The notes beneath the pieces are model-generated. The model ran no database searches and was not told the DNA's origin. It worked only from the letters and a program-made list of their open reading frames with translations. 64,000 nucleotides of DNA, from assembly GCF_016909015.1 (NCBI RefSeq), contig NZ_JAFBFA010000006.1, forward strand, positions 1-64,000. Direction: 5' to 3'. Shown one piece after another: positions 52,234 to 61,275 of this stretch. The translations under genes and the position numbers were made by a program. Numbering within the stretch: the first letter of the stretch is position 1; every line of letters starts with the position of its first letter. This DNA is from Gracilibacillus alcaliphilus. Its GTDB lineage: Bacteria; Bacillota; Bacilli; Bacillales; Amphibacillaceae.

Positions 52234-54768
52234 ATGAGTAAGCAGGAAAAACGACAATTAACCGATTGGCAATTTAAAGAAGCAGCTGCGGACGAATGGA
52301 AGAAGGCAACGGTTCCAGGCTGTGTACACACAGATTTATTAGATCACGGCATCATAGAAGATCCGTTTGTAGGAAAAAAAGAGTTAGATGTACAATGGAT
52401 TGATAAGAAAGACTGGGAGTATCAGACGACATTTGATGTTTCAGACAAGACGCTTCAAGAGGACCGTATCGAGCTTACCTTTGAGGGGCTCGATACGTAT
52501 GCGGATGTTCAGTTAAATGGTACGACCATCCTGAAAGCAAATAACATGTTCCGGATTTGGAAGATAGATATCAAGGATCAGCTTCAACTTGGTGAGAATA
52601 CACTTCATGTCTATTTTCACTCACCTATTCAGCATGATATCGATAAACCAGATCAAATCGGTTTCAATTATCCAGCGGATAATGATCATTCCGAAGATGG
52701 CGGAGTCGGTGAGAAGAAGCTCAGTATTTTTGCTCGTAAGGCACCTTACCATTATGGTTGGGATTGGGGGCCTCGATTTGTCACGTCCGGGATTTGGAAA
52801 GAAGTATATATAGAGGCTTGGTCTGAACTGAAGCTTCAAGATGTGTATCTTGAACAGCAAGAGGTGACTGCTAAACAGGCAACCGTAATGGCCAAACTGG
52901 AGGTAGAAACAACCAATCCGCAAGAGGTTATCATTAACATCAGTGATCAATATGGCTGGGAACACCAACAGACCGTAAGTGTAGAAACTGGGAAACAAAT
53001 AGTTGAAGTACCGTTCACGAAAGAGGCGCCTAAGTTATGGTGGACCAATGGCTTAGGTGAAGCACACTTGTATCAGTTTACTTTTGAGATACTTTCTGCT
53101 GAACAGCAGCTTTTAAGCGATTATCAACTGACTACCGGTTTACGCTCGCTTCGTTTTGTAAGAGAACCAGATTCATATGGGGAAAGTTTTTATTTTGAAT
53201 TAAATGGTGTGCCGGTATTCGCCAAAGGGGCCAACCATATTCCAAATGACAGCTTTCAGACAAGTGTAACGAAAGAGCGCTATTTACATGAGATACTGAC
53301 TGCAGTGGACTCCAATATGAACATGCTTCGTATCTGGGGCGGCGGTATCTATGAATATGATGCATTCTATGAGTATTGTGATCAATATGGTATTCTCGTT
53401 TGGCAGGATTTTATGTTTGCCTGCAGTATGTATCCTGGAGATGAGGCATTCCTGGCTAATGTGAAGCAAGAGGCGATTGATCAAGTGAAGCGATTACGCA
53501 ACTATGCCTCACTAGCATTATGGTGCGGAAATAATGAGATTGATTCAGCTTGGGCTGAATATATCGAAGAAGCAGGCTGGGGCTGGAAGCAGCTTTATAA
53601 TGCCGATCAGCGCAAACAGTTGTGGGAAGACTATGAGAAGTTATTTCATCAGCTGCTGCCAGAAGTGATTGAACAGTACAATCCAGTTACTTCCTATTGG
53701 CCAAGTTCACCAATCCAGAATCTATCTCATACAGGTTCGCGTCATGCTACGAACCATACGGTAACCAAAGGGGATATGCACTATTGGGATGTATGGCATG
53801 GATTGAAGCCATTGGAAGCGTATAAGGAGAATGTCGGACGTTTTATGAGTGAATACGGTTTTCAATCATTCCCTGAAGAGAAAACGTTGAGGGAATATGC
53901 GAAAGAGGAAGAACTGGAACTGGAATCTGATGTCATGCTCCATCACCAGAAGAATGGTTCAGGAAACCGGCTGATCAAGAACTACATGGAAATGTACTAT
54001 AAAGAGCCAAAAGATTTTCTAGCCTTTGTACATGTCAGTCATATTCTACAAGCCGATGCGATAAAACAGGCAGTAGAAGGACACCGTCAGCATATGCCTT
54101 ATTGTATGGGAACACTGTATTGGCAAATGAATGATTGCTGGCCAGTCGCTTCTTGGTCTGGTATGGATTACTTTGGCAGATGGAAGGCATTGCAGTTTGT
54201 AATGAAGGATCGTTTTAAACCAACCGTATTAATTGCTGATCAAACAGAGGAACAGCTGGCGATCTATGCTGTATCTGATGTTACAGAAGAACAAGAAGCA
54301 GAATTGGTGTGTACGCTGTATGATTTCCAGGGTAATGTATTGGATAAAACCCATAAACCAGTTGTCATTCAGGCCAACACGTCAACGAAGATAGCAGAAG
54401 AAGATCTGTCTGCTTTTGAACAAATAGATTGGAGTAACTCTGTATTACACTGTGAACTGATCAAAGGAGAGGAACAGATAGATTCGATTCACCATCTCTT
54501 CTCCAAACCTAAAGATATAAAACTGGAAAATACGCAAATTACATGTACAATCGTTGAAGGCGGTATCGAACTGGAAGCTGACTCCTTTGCTTTAAATGTT
54601 TGGCTTGATACAGAACAAACTGGTCATTTTGATGATAATAATTTTTCATTGATACCAGGAATCAAGAAATTTGTCCCTTTCCGGGGATCATTAGACCCGC
54701 AGGAACAGAAATCAGCTGTCCTTCACAATGTAGAAATTACATCGATGTATGATTATATTACTAAATAA
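52234..54768 (+). CDS. GH2 beta-mannosidase
   Basis: This 844-residue family 2 enzyme has an N-terminal jelly-roll (WQFKEAAADEWKKATVPGCV, a form typical of beta-mannosidases), two immunoglobulin-like domains and a TIM barrel. The acid/base Glu lies near 435 in WCGNNEIDSAW and the nucleophile Glu near 540 in MSEYGFQSFP. The HYGWDWGPRF and MLRIWGGGIYE segments are also beta-mannosidase marks. It would cut the Man-beta-1,4-GlcNAc bond of the N-glycan core after the alpha-mannoses are gone. No signal peptide. ATG 52234 has GGTGG eight nt upstream; the GTG codons before it are too close to the stop of the preceding gene. Confidence 0.92.
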   Translation: MSKQEKRQLTDWQFKEAAADEWKKATVPGCVHTDLLDHGIIEDPFVGKKELDVQWIDKKDWEYQTTFDVSDKTLQEDRIELTFEGLDTYADVQLNGTTILKANNMFRIWKIDIKDQLQLGENTLHVYFHSPIQHDIDKPDQIGFNYPADNDHSEDGGVGEKKLSIFARKAPYHYGWDWGPRFVTSGIWKEVYIEAWSELKLQDVYLEQQEVTAKQATVMAKLEVETTNPQEVIINISDQYGWEHQQTVSVETGKQIVEVPFTKEAPKLWWTNGLGEAHLYQFTFEILSAEQQLLSDYQLTTGLRSLRFVREPDSYGESFYFELNGVPVFAKGANHIPNDSFQTSVTKERYLHEILTAVDSNMNMLRIWGGGIYEYDAFYEYCDQYGILVWQDFMFACSMYPGDEAFLANVKQEAIDQVKRLRNYASLALWCGNNEIDSAWAEYIEEAGWGWKQLYNADQRKQLWEDYEKLFHQLLPEVIEQYNPVTSYWPSSPIQNLSHTGSRHATNHTVTKGDMHYWDVWHGLKPLEAYKENVGRFMSEYGFQSFPEEKTLREYAKEEELELESDVMLHHQKNGSGNRLIKNYMEMYYKEPKDFLAFVHVSHILQADAIKQAVEGHRQHMPYCMGTLYWQMNDCWPVASWSGMDYFGRWKALQFVMKDRFKPTVLIADQTEEQLAIYAVSDVTEEQEAELVCTLYDFQGNVLDKTHKPVVIQANTSTKIAEEDLSAFEQIDWSNSVLHCELIKGEEQIDSIHHLFSKPKDIKLENTQITCTIVEGGIELEADSFALNVWLDTEQTGHFDDNNFSLIPGIKKFVPFRGSLDPQEQKSAVLHNVEITSMYDYITK

Positions 54769-54801
54769 TGACATGGTTTCCACCATGATAAAGATGGATA
54801 G

Positions 54802-54834
54802 AGGTTGTTGCAGGTTTTGCAGCAACCTTTATCT
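54802..54834 (+). terminator. terminator of the glycan degradation cluster
   Basis: AGGTTGTTGCA pairs with TGCAGCAACCT (11 bp with one G-T pair) around a 5-nt loop, followed by TTATCT. It ends the run of rightward glycan genes. Confidence 0.75.
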
Positions 54835-54883
54835 GCACGGAAAGTCGATTTAACATAAAGAAAGAGAAGAAGGTGATCTAGTT

Positions 54884-55876
54884 ATGTCTTATCCAATCAT
54901 TGCTATCGAAGAAAGAAATCATCAATTAGAGAATACCCATCAGGGAATTATTTGTGTCTTGGATCAGCATCAACAAGTGGTGTATCAGAAAGGTGATATC
55001 GAGCAATTTGTCTATTATCGTTCTGCGATGAAGCCGATTCAGGCTATACCCGCTTTTTCTAGTTCCATCATTGAAACATATCAATTAACAAAAGAAGAAG
55101 CTGCCTTACTTACCGCTTCACAGCGTGGCGAGAGTTACCATCAAGACGCACTGATTCGGCTGGCGGATAAACTTGGTATAAGCGAGGATTACCTCGTCTG
55201 TCATCCAAGCTATCCTTTGAATGAGGAACCAAAGCTTGCTTATGTTACAGCACAAAAACCAAAAAGGAGGCTATTGCACAATTGCGCAGGTAAACATTTA
55301 GGGCTATTAGCTTATGCCAGAGAAAACGGTCTGCCTATGGATTCTTATGCTTCCATCTCTCATCCAGTGCAGCAATTGATCCTAGAACGGCTGGCCGAAC
55401 TGGCAGAAATAGATAAAGCACAAATTGTTAGCGGTACCGATGGCTGTGGCTTACCTATTCATGCCATACCTTTACGGAATATGGCCATCTCCTACCTGAA
55501 ATTTGCTGATCCATTTTTGATAGAAGAAAATCGACTACGCGAGACGGTTACAACCATTGGCGAGGTGATGCAAGCCCATCCCGAAATAGTAGCCTCCCAT
55601 GATTTTATTTGTACGGTGTTATTGGAAGATCCTAATATTATAGCTAAAGGCGGGGCGCAAGGAGTTTACTGCCTGGCACTAAAACAGGAAAAAATCAGTA
55701 TTGCCTTAAAGGTACTGAGCGGAACCGAACATTTATGGCCTTTATTAGTTGCAAAGCTGTTGGAGAAATTGAATTACTCCAATCAAACGACGATTGATAA
55801 GTTATACCAACTTAGACCTGAGCAGATTTTGAATGATAATGGAAAAGAAGCAGGGCAGATTAAAATCGATCTATAG
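54884..55876 (+). CDS. L-asparaginase, type found in Rhizobium etli (Asparaginase_II family)
   Basis: This 330-residue protein matches the Asparaginase_II family that is unrelated in sequence to the AnsA/AnsB type: YYRSAMKPIQ at 44-53, SQRGESYH at 79-86, LHNCAGKHLG at 131-140 and VSGTDGCGLP at 182-191, with the Ser/Lys, His/Cys and Asp/Cys residues of the active site. It would convert L-asparagine to aspartate and ammonia in the cytoplasm. AGAAGGTG lies just before the ATG. Its place right after an N-glycan cluster may reflect use of Asn released from glycoasparagine; that is inference. Confidence 0.85.
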   Translation: MSYPIIAIEERNHQLENTHQGIICVLDQHQQVVYQKGDIEQFVYYRSAMKPIQAIPAFSSSIIETYQLTKEEAALLTASQRGESYHQDALIRLADKLGISEDYLVCHPSYPLNEEPKLAYVTAQKPKRRLLHNCAGKHLGLLAYARENGLPMDSYASISHPVQQLILERLAELAEIDKAQIVSGTDGCGLPIHAIPLRNMAISYLKFADPFLIEENRLRETVTTIGEVMQAHPEIVASHDFICTVLLEDPNIIAKGGAQGVYCLALKQEKISIALKVLSGTEHLWPLLVAKLLEKLNYSNQTTIDKLYQLRPEQILNDNGKEAGQIKIDL

Positions 55877-56176
55877 AGGGAAGAACTGTCTGTCAGTGAA
55901 TCGTATCATCAAATCCACCTTTGATTTTCACACTAGTGAATATATTGGTCTAATCGCCAATAAAGTTAATAAGAAAGCATATTTGAAAAAGCGTATGTAA
56001 ACTCGATTACTGGTTTTGCCCACTGTCACCGTTTTTCGAGCTTATCGAAACAAGGTAGCGCAGTGTTTCGGATCATCATCTGGTAGTTTTGTACAAAAGG
56101 AAGAAGAGGCAGAAGTGAAATTGACACAATTAGATGGGCAAGTATTACTTGCGTTTCAATAGTAAGGAGGAGAACC
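55877..56176. other. 300-bp gap before the aminopeptidase gene
   Basis: No intact gene. A frame open from about 56001 to 56161 reads, near its end, VKLTQLDGQVLLAFQ, which looks like a protein C-terminus. It has no good start, so it is either chance or a remnant of a lost gene. Confidence 0.3.
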
Positions 56177-57529
56177 ATGCAGGCGAAAATTCATTTTTTA
56201 CATAAGGATGGCAAGGAATTGCCGTCCTCTCTAAAGAAACAGCATATCGATTTTGGCAAGATAACAATAAGATATTATCAAGAAAGCCCGATTCTATTTG
56301 TTGGACTGGCAACTGAAAAACGAGAATTAGAAGCTGTTAAACATCTGGCAGCAAATATTAGAAGGGCAGCCGTAAAGGAAGGATTTATTGGGCTGGATCT
56401 TCCGTTAGATCAATTTCAAGCTTCAGATGAAGAGATAGGCGCTTTTTTTGAAGGCTGGTATTTAGCAGGTTATCAATTTAACAAATACAAGAAGAACAGT
56501 ACCAATATGAAGGTGGAGTTAAACTATCATCCTGATTATCAGCCGCTCGATCAACTGGGAAAAACGGTAGCTGAGGCAGTAGCAACTGCTCGTGATTTAT
56601 GCAATGAACCAGCTAGAGTACTAACTCCTTCTCATTATGCCGATCGACTTGTGCAGATGTTTCGAGCAACGAAAGTCGAGGTGAAAATCTTTTCCGGTGA
56701 GGAGCTGCAAAAGCATTTTCCAGCAACTAACCGCGTGGGAGAAGGAAGTGCTCATTCTCCTAGAGTTGCCATCCTTACTTTGGCGAATGGTGGTTCCCAA
56801 TCGATTGGTTTAGTCGGCAAAGGAGTTACTTTTGATACAGGTGGTATAAGTTTAAAGACAGGTTCTGATATTGTTGACATGAAAATGGATATGGGTGGTT
56901 CGGCAGCTGTGGTTGGTGCTGTTAAACTGGCTGCCGATTTAGATTTACCAGTAAATGTGACAGCAATTCTGCCTTTAACTGAGAATATTCCTGGCAGTCG
57001 TGCTTATCTGCCTTCTGATGTGATTGTTTATAAGGATGGTACTACAGTTGAGGTTGGAAACACCGATGCAGAAGGGCGGCTGATTCTTGCGGATGGATTA
57101 CTCTATGCCCAGTCTATTGGTGCTGATGTAATTATTGATATTGCCACGCTTACTGGTTCTATCGGGAATGCGCTTGGACTAAAGGTAGCCGGCATTTTTT
57201 GTAATCAGTCTTTATCGATAGAGACTTGCCAGGAAATCAGCAGAAAATCAGGCGACTCAATTTGGCCGATGCCTTTAGTAGACGACTATGCTTCTTTATT
57301 AGCAAGTCCTACGGCAGACCTTAAGAATGTAGGCAAATCCCCTTATGGTGGTGCAGTGATTGCCGCTGAATTCTTAAAACATTTTATTTCCCCTAAACAT
57401 AAGTGGTATCATATTGATATGGCGAACACCGTAACCCCTTTTGAGGAAAACGGGTATTATTCAAAAGGTGCAGCTGGATTTGGTGTTCGCCTTCTCGCCG
57501 AGTTAATCAAACAGGAGGAAGGGATTTAA
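56177..57529 (+). CDS. M17-family leucyl aminopeptidase
   Basis: This 450-residue metallopeptidase has the M17 C-terminal catalytic domain. The two-metal ligands Lys215, Asp220, Asp238, Asp297 and Glu299 are all visible (GKGVTFDTGG, KMDMGG, NTDAEGR), as are catalytic Lys227 and Arg301. It has no signal peptide and would cut N-terminal residues from imported peptides in the cytoplasm. AAGGAGGAG lies before the ATG. It is followed directly by the CutC-family gene and preceded by asparaginase, consistent with a peptide-handling unit. Confidence 0.92.
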   Translation: MQAKIHFLHKDGKELPSSLKKQHIDFGKITIRYYQESPILFVGLATEKRELEAVKHLAANIRRAAVKEGFIGLDLPLDQFQASDEEIGAFFEGWYLAGYQFNKYKKNSTNMKVELNYHPDYQPLDQLGKTVAEAVATARDLCNEPARVLTPSHYADRLVQMFRATKVEVKIFSGEELQKHFPATNRVGEGSAHSPRVAILTLANGGSQSIGLVGKGVTFDTGGISLKTGSDIVDMKMDMGGSAAVVGAVKLAADLDLPVNVTAILPLTENIPGSRAYLPSDVIVYKDGTTVEVGNTDAEGRLILADGLLYAQSIGADVIIDIATLTGSIGNALGLKVAGIFCNQSLSIETCQEISRKSGDSIWPMPLVDDYASLLASPTADLKNVGKSPYGGAVIAAEFLKHFISPKHKWYHIDMANTVTPFEENGYYSKGAAGFGVRLLAELIKQEEGI

Positions 57530-58207
57530 TTGCTGATTGAGGTTATTGCTCTAACTAAGCAAGATGTAATAGAAGCAGAGAAGCAAGGATATGACCGTGT
57601 GGAGTTAGTATCCTCGATTGATCAAGATGGTCTTACCCCAGACTTAGAGCTTGTTCAATCGATCATGGAGGAAAAACTGTCTATACCTGTCCAGGTTATG
57701 ATTCGCCCCCATGACAAAGGCTTCTATTATAATGAAGAAGATACACAGGTGATTCTGAACAGCTTTCAAGAAATGTATAAGCTAGGTGTGCGGCGTTTTG
57801 TCTTTGGTGCCTTAAATCAAGATAATACAGTAGATGAAGTGATGTTACAGGACATTCAAGACATTGCTGACGATATTCGCATTACGTTTCACCGTGCAAT
57901 TGATTTTTCCAAGGATATAGAGGTGTCCTATCAAGTGATTGCCAAGTATCCAAAATTAATAGAAAGGGTGTTGACTTCTGGTGGGGAGCCGACCTGTACA
58001 GCAGGAAAGGAAACAATTAAGCGCCTGCTACAGTTATCGGAACAATGGAATGGTCCAGTTGTTATGCCTGGTTCAGGAATAACTTTAACAAATTTGCTGC
58101 CATTTCATGAGGAGGTCCAGGCAGGAGAATACCATGTAGGCAAAGGTGTCCGGCATGATCAGTCTTATCATAATCGCTTTGTTTCACGGCCTGCAGAATG
58201 GAAATAA
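57530..58207 (+). CDS. CutC-family protein
   Basis: This 225-residue TIM-barrel protein has the CutC start LIEVIALTKQDVIEAEKQGYDRVELVSS, IRPHDKGFYYNEED near 58-71, FGALNQDNTVD near 103 and FHRAIDF near 121. The family was named for copper homeostasis in E. coli, but its real enzymatic role is not established, so no function is assigned; the gut CutC choline lyase is unrelated. The start is a TTG directly after the aminopeptidase stop codon, with AGGAGGAAGGG upstream, so the two are co-translated. Confidence 0.85.
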   Translation: MLIEVIALTKQDVIEAEKQGYDRVELVSSIDQDGLTPDLELVQSIMEEKLSIPVQVMIRPHDKGFYYNEEDTQVILNSFQEMYKLGVRRFVFGALNQDNTVDEVMLQDIQDIADDIRITFHRAIDFSKDIEVSYQVIAKYPKLIERVLTSGGEPTCTAGKETIKRLLQLSEQWNGPVVMPGSGITLTNLLPFHEEVQAGEYHVGKGVRHDQSYHNRFVSRPAEWK

Positions 58208-58252
58208 TGCAAAAAAGGTTGTCCGCTGTATATTGCGGACAACCTTTTTGCA
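58208..58252 (+). terminator. strong terminator after the CutC-family gene
   Basis: TGCAAAAAAGGTTGTCCGC pairs with GCGGACAACCTTTTTGCA around an 8-nt loop. The stem is about 18 bp, with T residues in its 3' arm and a symmetrical A-rich 5' arm. Confidence 0.88.
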
Positions 58253-58270
58253 TAGATGCACTTTACTTAA

Positions 58271-58376
58271 GAGTGATTTAAAATAGGCTTAGAGTGGCTT
58301 GAAAACACCTTCGAGTGACTTAAATGTGCATAAGGTGACTTAAATCAAGCTTGAAATGGCTTGAAAATATTAGGGT
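58271..58376 (+). repeat. five degenerate copies of a 21-bp repeat upstream of ilvD
   Basis: Cores GTGATTT, GTGGCTT, GTGACTT, GTGACTT and ATGGCTT, each followed by RAAA-like sequence, start at 58273, 58294, 58315, 58335 and 58356. The spacing of 21, 21, 20 and 21 bp is two turns of DNA. It could be an array of protein sites or a decayed tandem repeat. Confidence 0.6.
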
Positions 58377-58518
58377 GGAGAAAGATCTACAAAAAAAATT
58401 ACCTACTCATAGGTGAATTTGTGCTTTGTGGTATGCATATTATTTTAATAGTGTTAAAATAGAGAAAGTTCAAAATTTTTTTATAGTAGCAACTTATAGT
58501 AGAAAGAGGGTATGGAAA

Positions 58519-60198
58519 GTGGCACAAATGCGTAGTGATATGATCAAAAAAGGTGTTGATCGTGCACCACACCGAAGTCTGCTTCATGCGGCCGGTGTAA
58601 AAACGAGAGATTTGGACAAACCTTTTATTTTAGTAGTTAATTCCTATATAGATATTGTTCCTGGACATGTCCATTTACAAGAGTTTGGTAAAATCGTTAA
58701 GGAAGCAATCCGTGAAGCAGGCGGGATTCCGTTTGAGATGAATACGATTGGTGTGGATGACGGTATTGCAATGGGACATATCGGGATGAGATATTCTTTG
58801 CCAAGTCGTGAAATCATTGCCGATTCCGTAGAGACAGTGGCAAATGCCCACTGGTTTGATGGCATGGTTTGTATTCCAAACTGTGACAAAATTACACCAG
58901 GTATGTTAATGGCTTCTTTACGAGTTAATATTCCGTCTATCTTTGTTAGTGGTGGGCCAATGAAGGCAGGAACCGACAGCGCTGGTAATCCACTTTCGCT
59001 TACTTCTGTGTTTGAAGGAGTAGGAGCCTATCAAGCTGGTCAAATTGATGAAGCTAGATTACTAGAATTAGAGCAAAATGCATGTCCGACATGTGGATCA
59101 TGTTCTGGTATGTTTACGGCTAACTCGATGAACTGTCTGGCAGAAGGAATTGGTTTGGCACTTCCAGGTAATGGTACGATTCTGGCCGTTTCTGAAGAAC
59201 GTAAAGAATTTGTCAAACGCTCTGCTAAACAACTAATGGAATTAATCAAAAAAGATATTAAACCACGTGATATTGTCACAAGAGAAACGATTGATAATGC
59301 CTTTGCATTAGATATGGCAATGGGCGGCTCTACCAATACAGTGCTACATACATTGGCATTGGCACATGAAGCAGAAATAGATTACCCGCTTGAACGCATT
59401 AATGAAATTGCCAATCGAGTGCCCCACTTAGCCAAAGTTGCACCGGCTTCCGATTATCATATTGAAGATGTTCACCGTGCAGGCGGCATCAGTGCCATTG
59501 TTAATGAATTACTTAAAAAACCAGGCGCATTTGATGGTGATCGTTTAAGTGTTTCAGCCAAAACGATCCGAGAAAATGTCCAGGATGCAGAAATCTTAGA
59601 TGAAGATGTTATTCATCCATTAGATAATCCACATTCTGAGCGAGGCGGCCTTGCTGTATTATTCGGCAACTTAGCACCAAATGGTTCTATTGTCAAAGTA
59701 GGTGCAATTGATCCAGAAGTTGGCGGATATTTTAAAGGACCAGCTATCTGTTTTGATTCGCAAGAAGAGGCTATGGAAGGTATTGAGTCAGGCAAGGTAA
59801 CAGAGGGGCATGTTGTTGTCATCCGTTATGAAGGTCCTAAGGGCGGCCCGGGAATGCCGGAAATGCTTGCTCCAACCTCACAGATTGTAGGACGTGGCCT
59901 TGGTGCCAAGGTTGGGCTAATTACTGATGGACGTTTCTCTGGCGCCTCAAGAGGGATTTCAATCGGTCACATTTCTCCAGAAGCTGCAGAAGGTGGACCT
60001 ATTGCCTTTGTAGAAGATGGCGACATGATTGAGCTTGATCTTGATAACCGCGAAATGAATCTGCTTATTTCTGATGAAGAATTTGATAAACGAAAAGCCA
60101 ACTGGAAAGGCTTTGAACCAAAAGTGAAAAAAGGATGGCTGGGGCGTTATTCTACACTGGTAACTTCAGCTAATACTGGCGGGGTTATGAAAATATAA
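58519..60198 (+). CDS. ilvD: dihydroxy-acid dehydratase
   Basis: This is the third enzyme of valine/isoleucine synthesis, which dehydrates 2,3-dihydroxy-3-methyl acids to 2-keto acids. It is 559 residues. It has the iron-sulphur cysteines Cys122 (CIPNCDKITPG) and Cys195 (CPTCGSCSGMF), the GGSTNTVLHTLALAHEA segment and the C-terminal YEGPKGGPGMPEMLAPTSQ and DGRFSGASRG. Residue 40 is Val (VVNSYIDIVPG), where many homologues have Cys. The start is GTG with GAGGG eight nt upstream; the open frame before it is rejected because it runs through non-coding sequence. It is a single gene with its own terminator. Confidence 0.95.
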   Translation: MAQMRSDMIKKGVDRAPHRSLLHAAGVKTRDLDKPFILVVNSYIDIVPGHVHLQEFGKIVKEAIREAGGIPFEMNTIGVDDGIAMGHIGMRYSLPSREIIADSVETVANAHWFDGMVCIPNCDKITPGMLMASLRVNIPSIFVSGGPMKAGTDSAGNPLSLTSVFEGVGAYQAGQIDEARLLELEQNACPTCGSCSGMFTANSMNCLAEGIGLALPGNGTILAVSEERKEFVKRSAKQLMELIKKDIKPRDIVTRETIDNAFALDMAMGGSTNTVLHTLALAHEAEIDYPLERINEIANRVPHLAKVAPASDYHIEDVHRAGGISAIVNELLKKPGAFDGDRLSVSAKTIRENVQDAEILDEDVIHPLDNPHSERGGLAVLFGNLAPNGSIVKVGAIDPEVGGYFKGPAICFDSQEEAMEGIESGKVTEGHVVVIRYEGPKGGPGMPEMLAPTSQIVGRGLGAKVGLITDGRFSGASRGISIGHISPEAAEGGPIAFVEDGDMIELDLDNREMNLLISDEEFDKRKANWKGFEPKVKKGWLGRYSTLVTSANTGGVMKI

Positions 60199-60216
60199 TA
60201 TACAACTACTGAGACA

Positions 60217-60276
60217 CCTCTTCTTTTGGATAGTGGTTTTGAGAAAGACCAACTATCCTGAATGAAGAGGTTTTTT
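60217..60276 (+). terminator. terminator after ilvD
   Basis: CCTCTTC (60217-60223) pairs with GAAGAGG (60264-60270), with an inner GGATAGT/ACTATCC stem, followed by six T residues. Confidence 0.88.
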
Positions 60277-60453
60277 AATAATTATAGTAAAATTTAATCA
60301 CGCTAACTATAATTGATTTATTGGAGCGGATCCCGCATTGGCTAAATAGCGAAGGGTTATGTGTATTTCTTAAATACTTAAATGGAAAGATTTGTGTATT
60401 TAATGTAAGATAAAAGGTAGGAATTTATCCCATACGATGGAGGTATAACAGGA

Positions 60454-61110
60454 ATGATAAAAGCTATTATTTTTGATTTTGATGGATTAATCTTTGATTC
60501 AGAATTATTTATTTTCACCGCTTTTGAAGACTTATACAAAAAATATGAACTGACTTTGCATAAGGAAAAATGGAATCAATCGATAGGCGGGGCATTAGCA
60601 TTTGATCCATATGAGGATATATTAACAAAGTATCCAAATATACAAAAGGAAGAGCTGCAAAAACAATATGAAGAAAAATATACGTTTTATTCGAAAGGGC
60701 AGTTACCGAGGGAAGGCGTTCTAAACTATCTAGAACGAGCGAAAGAGCTGGACTTACATATAGGGCTTGCTTCCAGCTCACCACTTGCTTGGATTGAAGA
60801 ACACTTGAATAAGTTACAAATCAAGCATTATTTTGATTTTATATGTACATCAGATGATGTAGAACAAGTAAAACCTGATCTAGAACTATATCAACGTGTA
60901 TTAGATTATTTTAAGCTCGCGCCTGATGAGGCTATTGTTTTTGAAGATTCTCCCAATGGTGCGTTAGCGGCTATAACAGCTGGCATTCCTTGTGTGATTG
61001 TTCCAAATCAAGTGACAAAGTCTCTCTCTTTTGATCAACGAGTTTTGCTAAGGATGGATTCAAAAACAGACCTAACATTAGATCAAGTGATAGAAAAGGC
61101 GGATAAATAA
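60454..61110 (+). CDS. HAD-family phosphatase (beta-phosphoglucomutase-like, YhcW-like)
   Basis: This 218-residue protein has the HAD motif 1 at IIFDFDGLIFDSE (nucleophile Asp8, acid/base Asp10), motif 2 Ser in LASSSP, motif 3 Lys in VKPDLELYQRVL and motif 4 FEDSPNGALAAITAGIPCV. The cap domain is of the alpha-helical C1 type, as in beta-phosphoglucomutase and phosphoglycolate phosphatase. It dephosphorylates an unknown small phosphate. GATGGAGG lies before the ATG. It stands 165 bp before lgt, reminiscent of but not identical to the lgt-ppaX neighbourhood of B. subtilis. Confidence 0.85.
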   Translation: MIKAIIFDFDGLIFDSELFIFTAFEDLYKKYELTLHKEKWNQSIGGALAFDPYEDILTKYPNIQKEELQKQYEEKYTFYSKGQLPREGVLNYLERAKELDLHIGLASSSPLAWIEEHLNKLQIKHYFDFICTSDDVEQVKPDLELYQRVLDYFKLAPDEAIVFEDSPNGALAAITAGIPCVIVPNQVTKSLSFDQRVLLRMDSKTDLTLDQVIEKADK

Positions 61111-61275
61111 TTGCTATATTTTCCAAAAGGGGAATCGTTAGGTAAAAGGAAAGTGATGATTATGTGTAGTGACTACTTTAGTTTTTCTTTTTAGATGGGA
61201 ATTGCATAGTACGATCAAATACTTACTAATGAAAGATAGAATTATGATTTTGACTTAAGAAGGGAGGTTAATATA

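Noticed and set aside
56001..56161. Possible pseudogene fragment before the aminopeptidase
   Set aside because: An open frame with a protein-like ending but no start, no ribosome binding site and no identifiable family; not enough to call.
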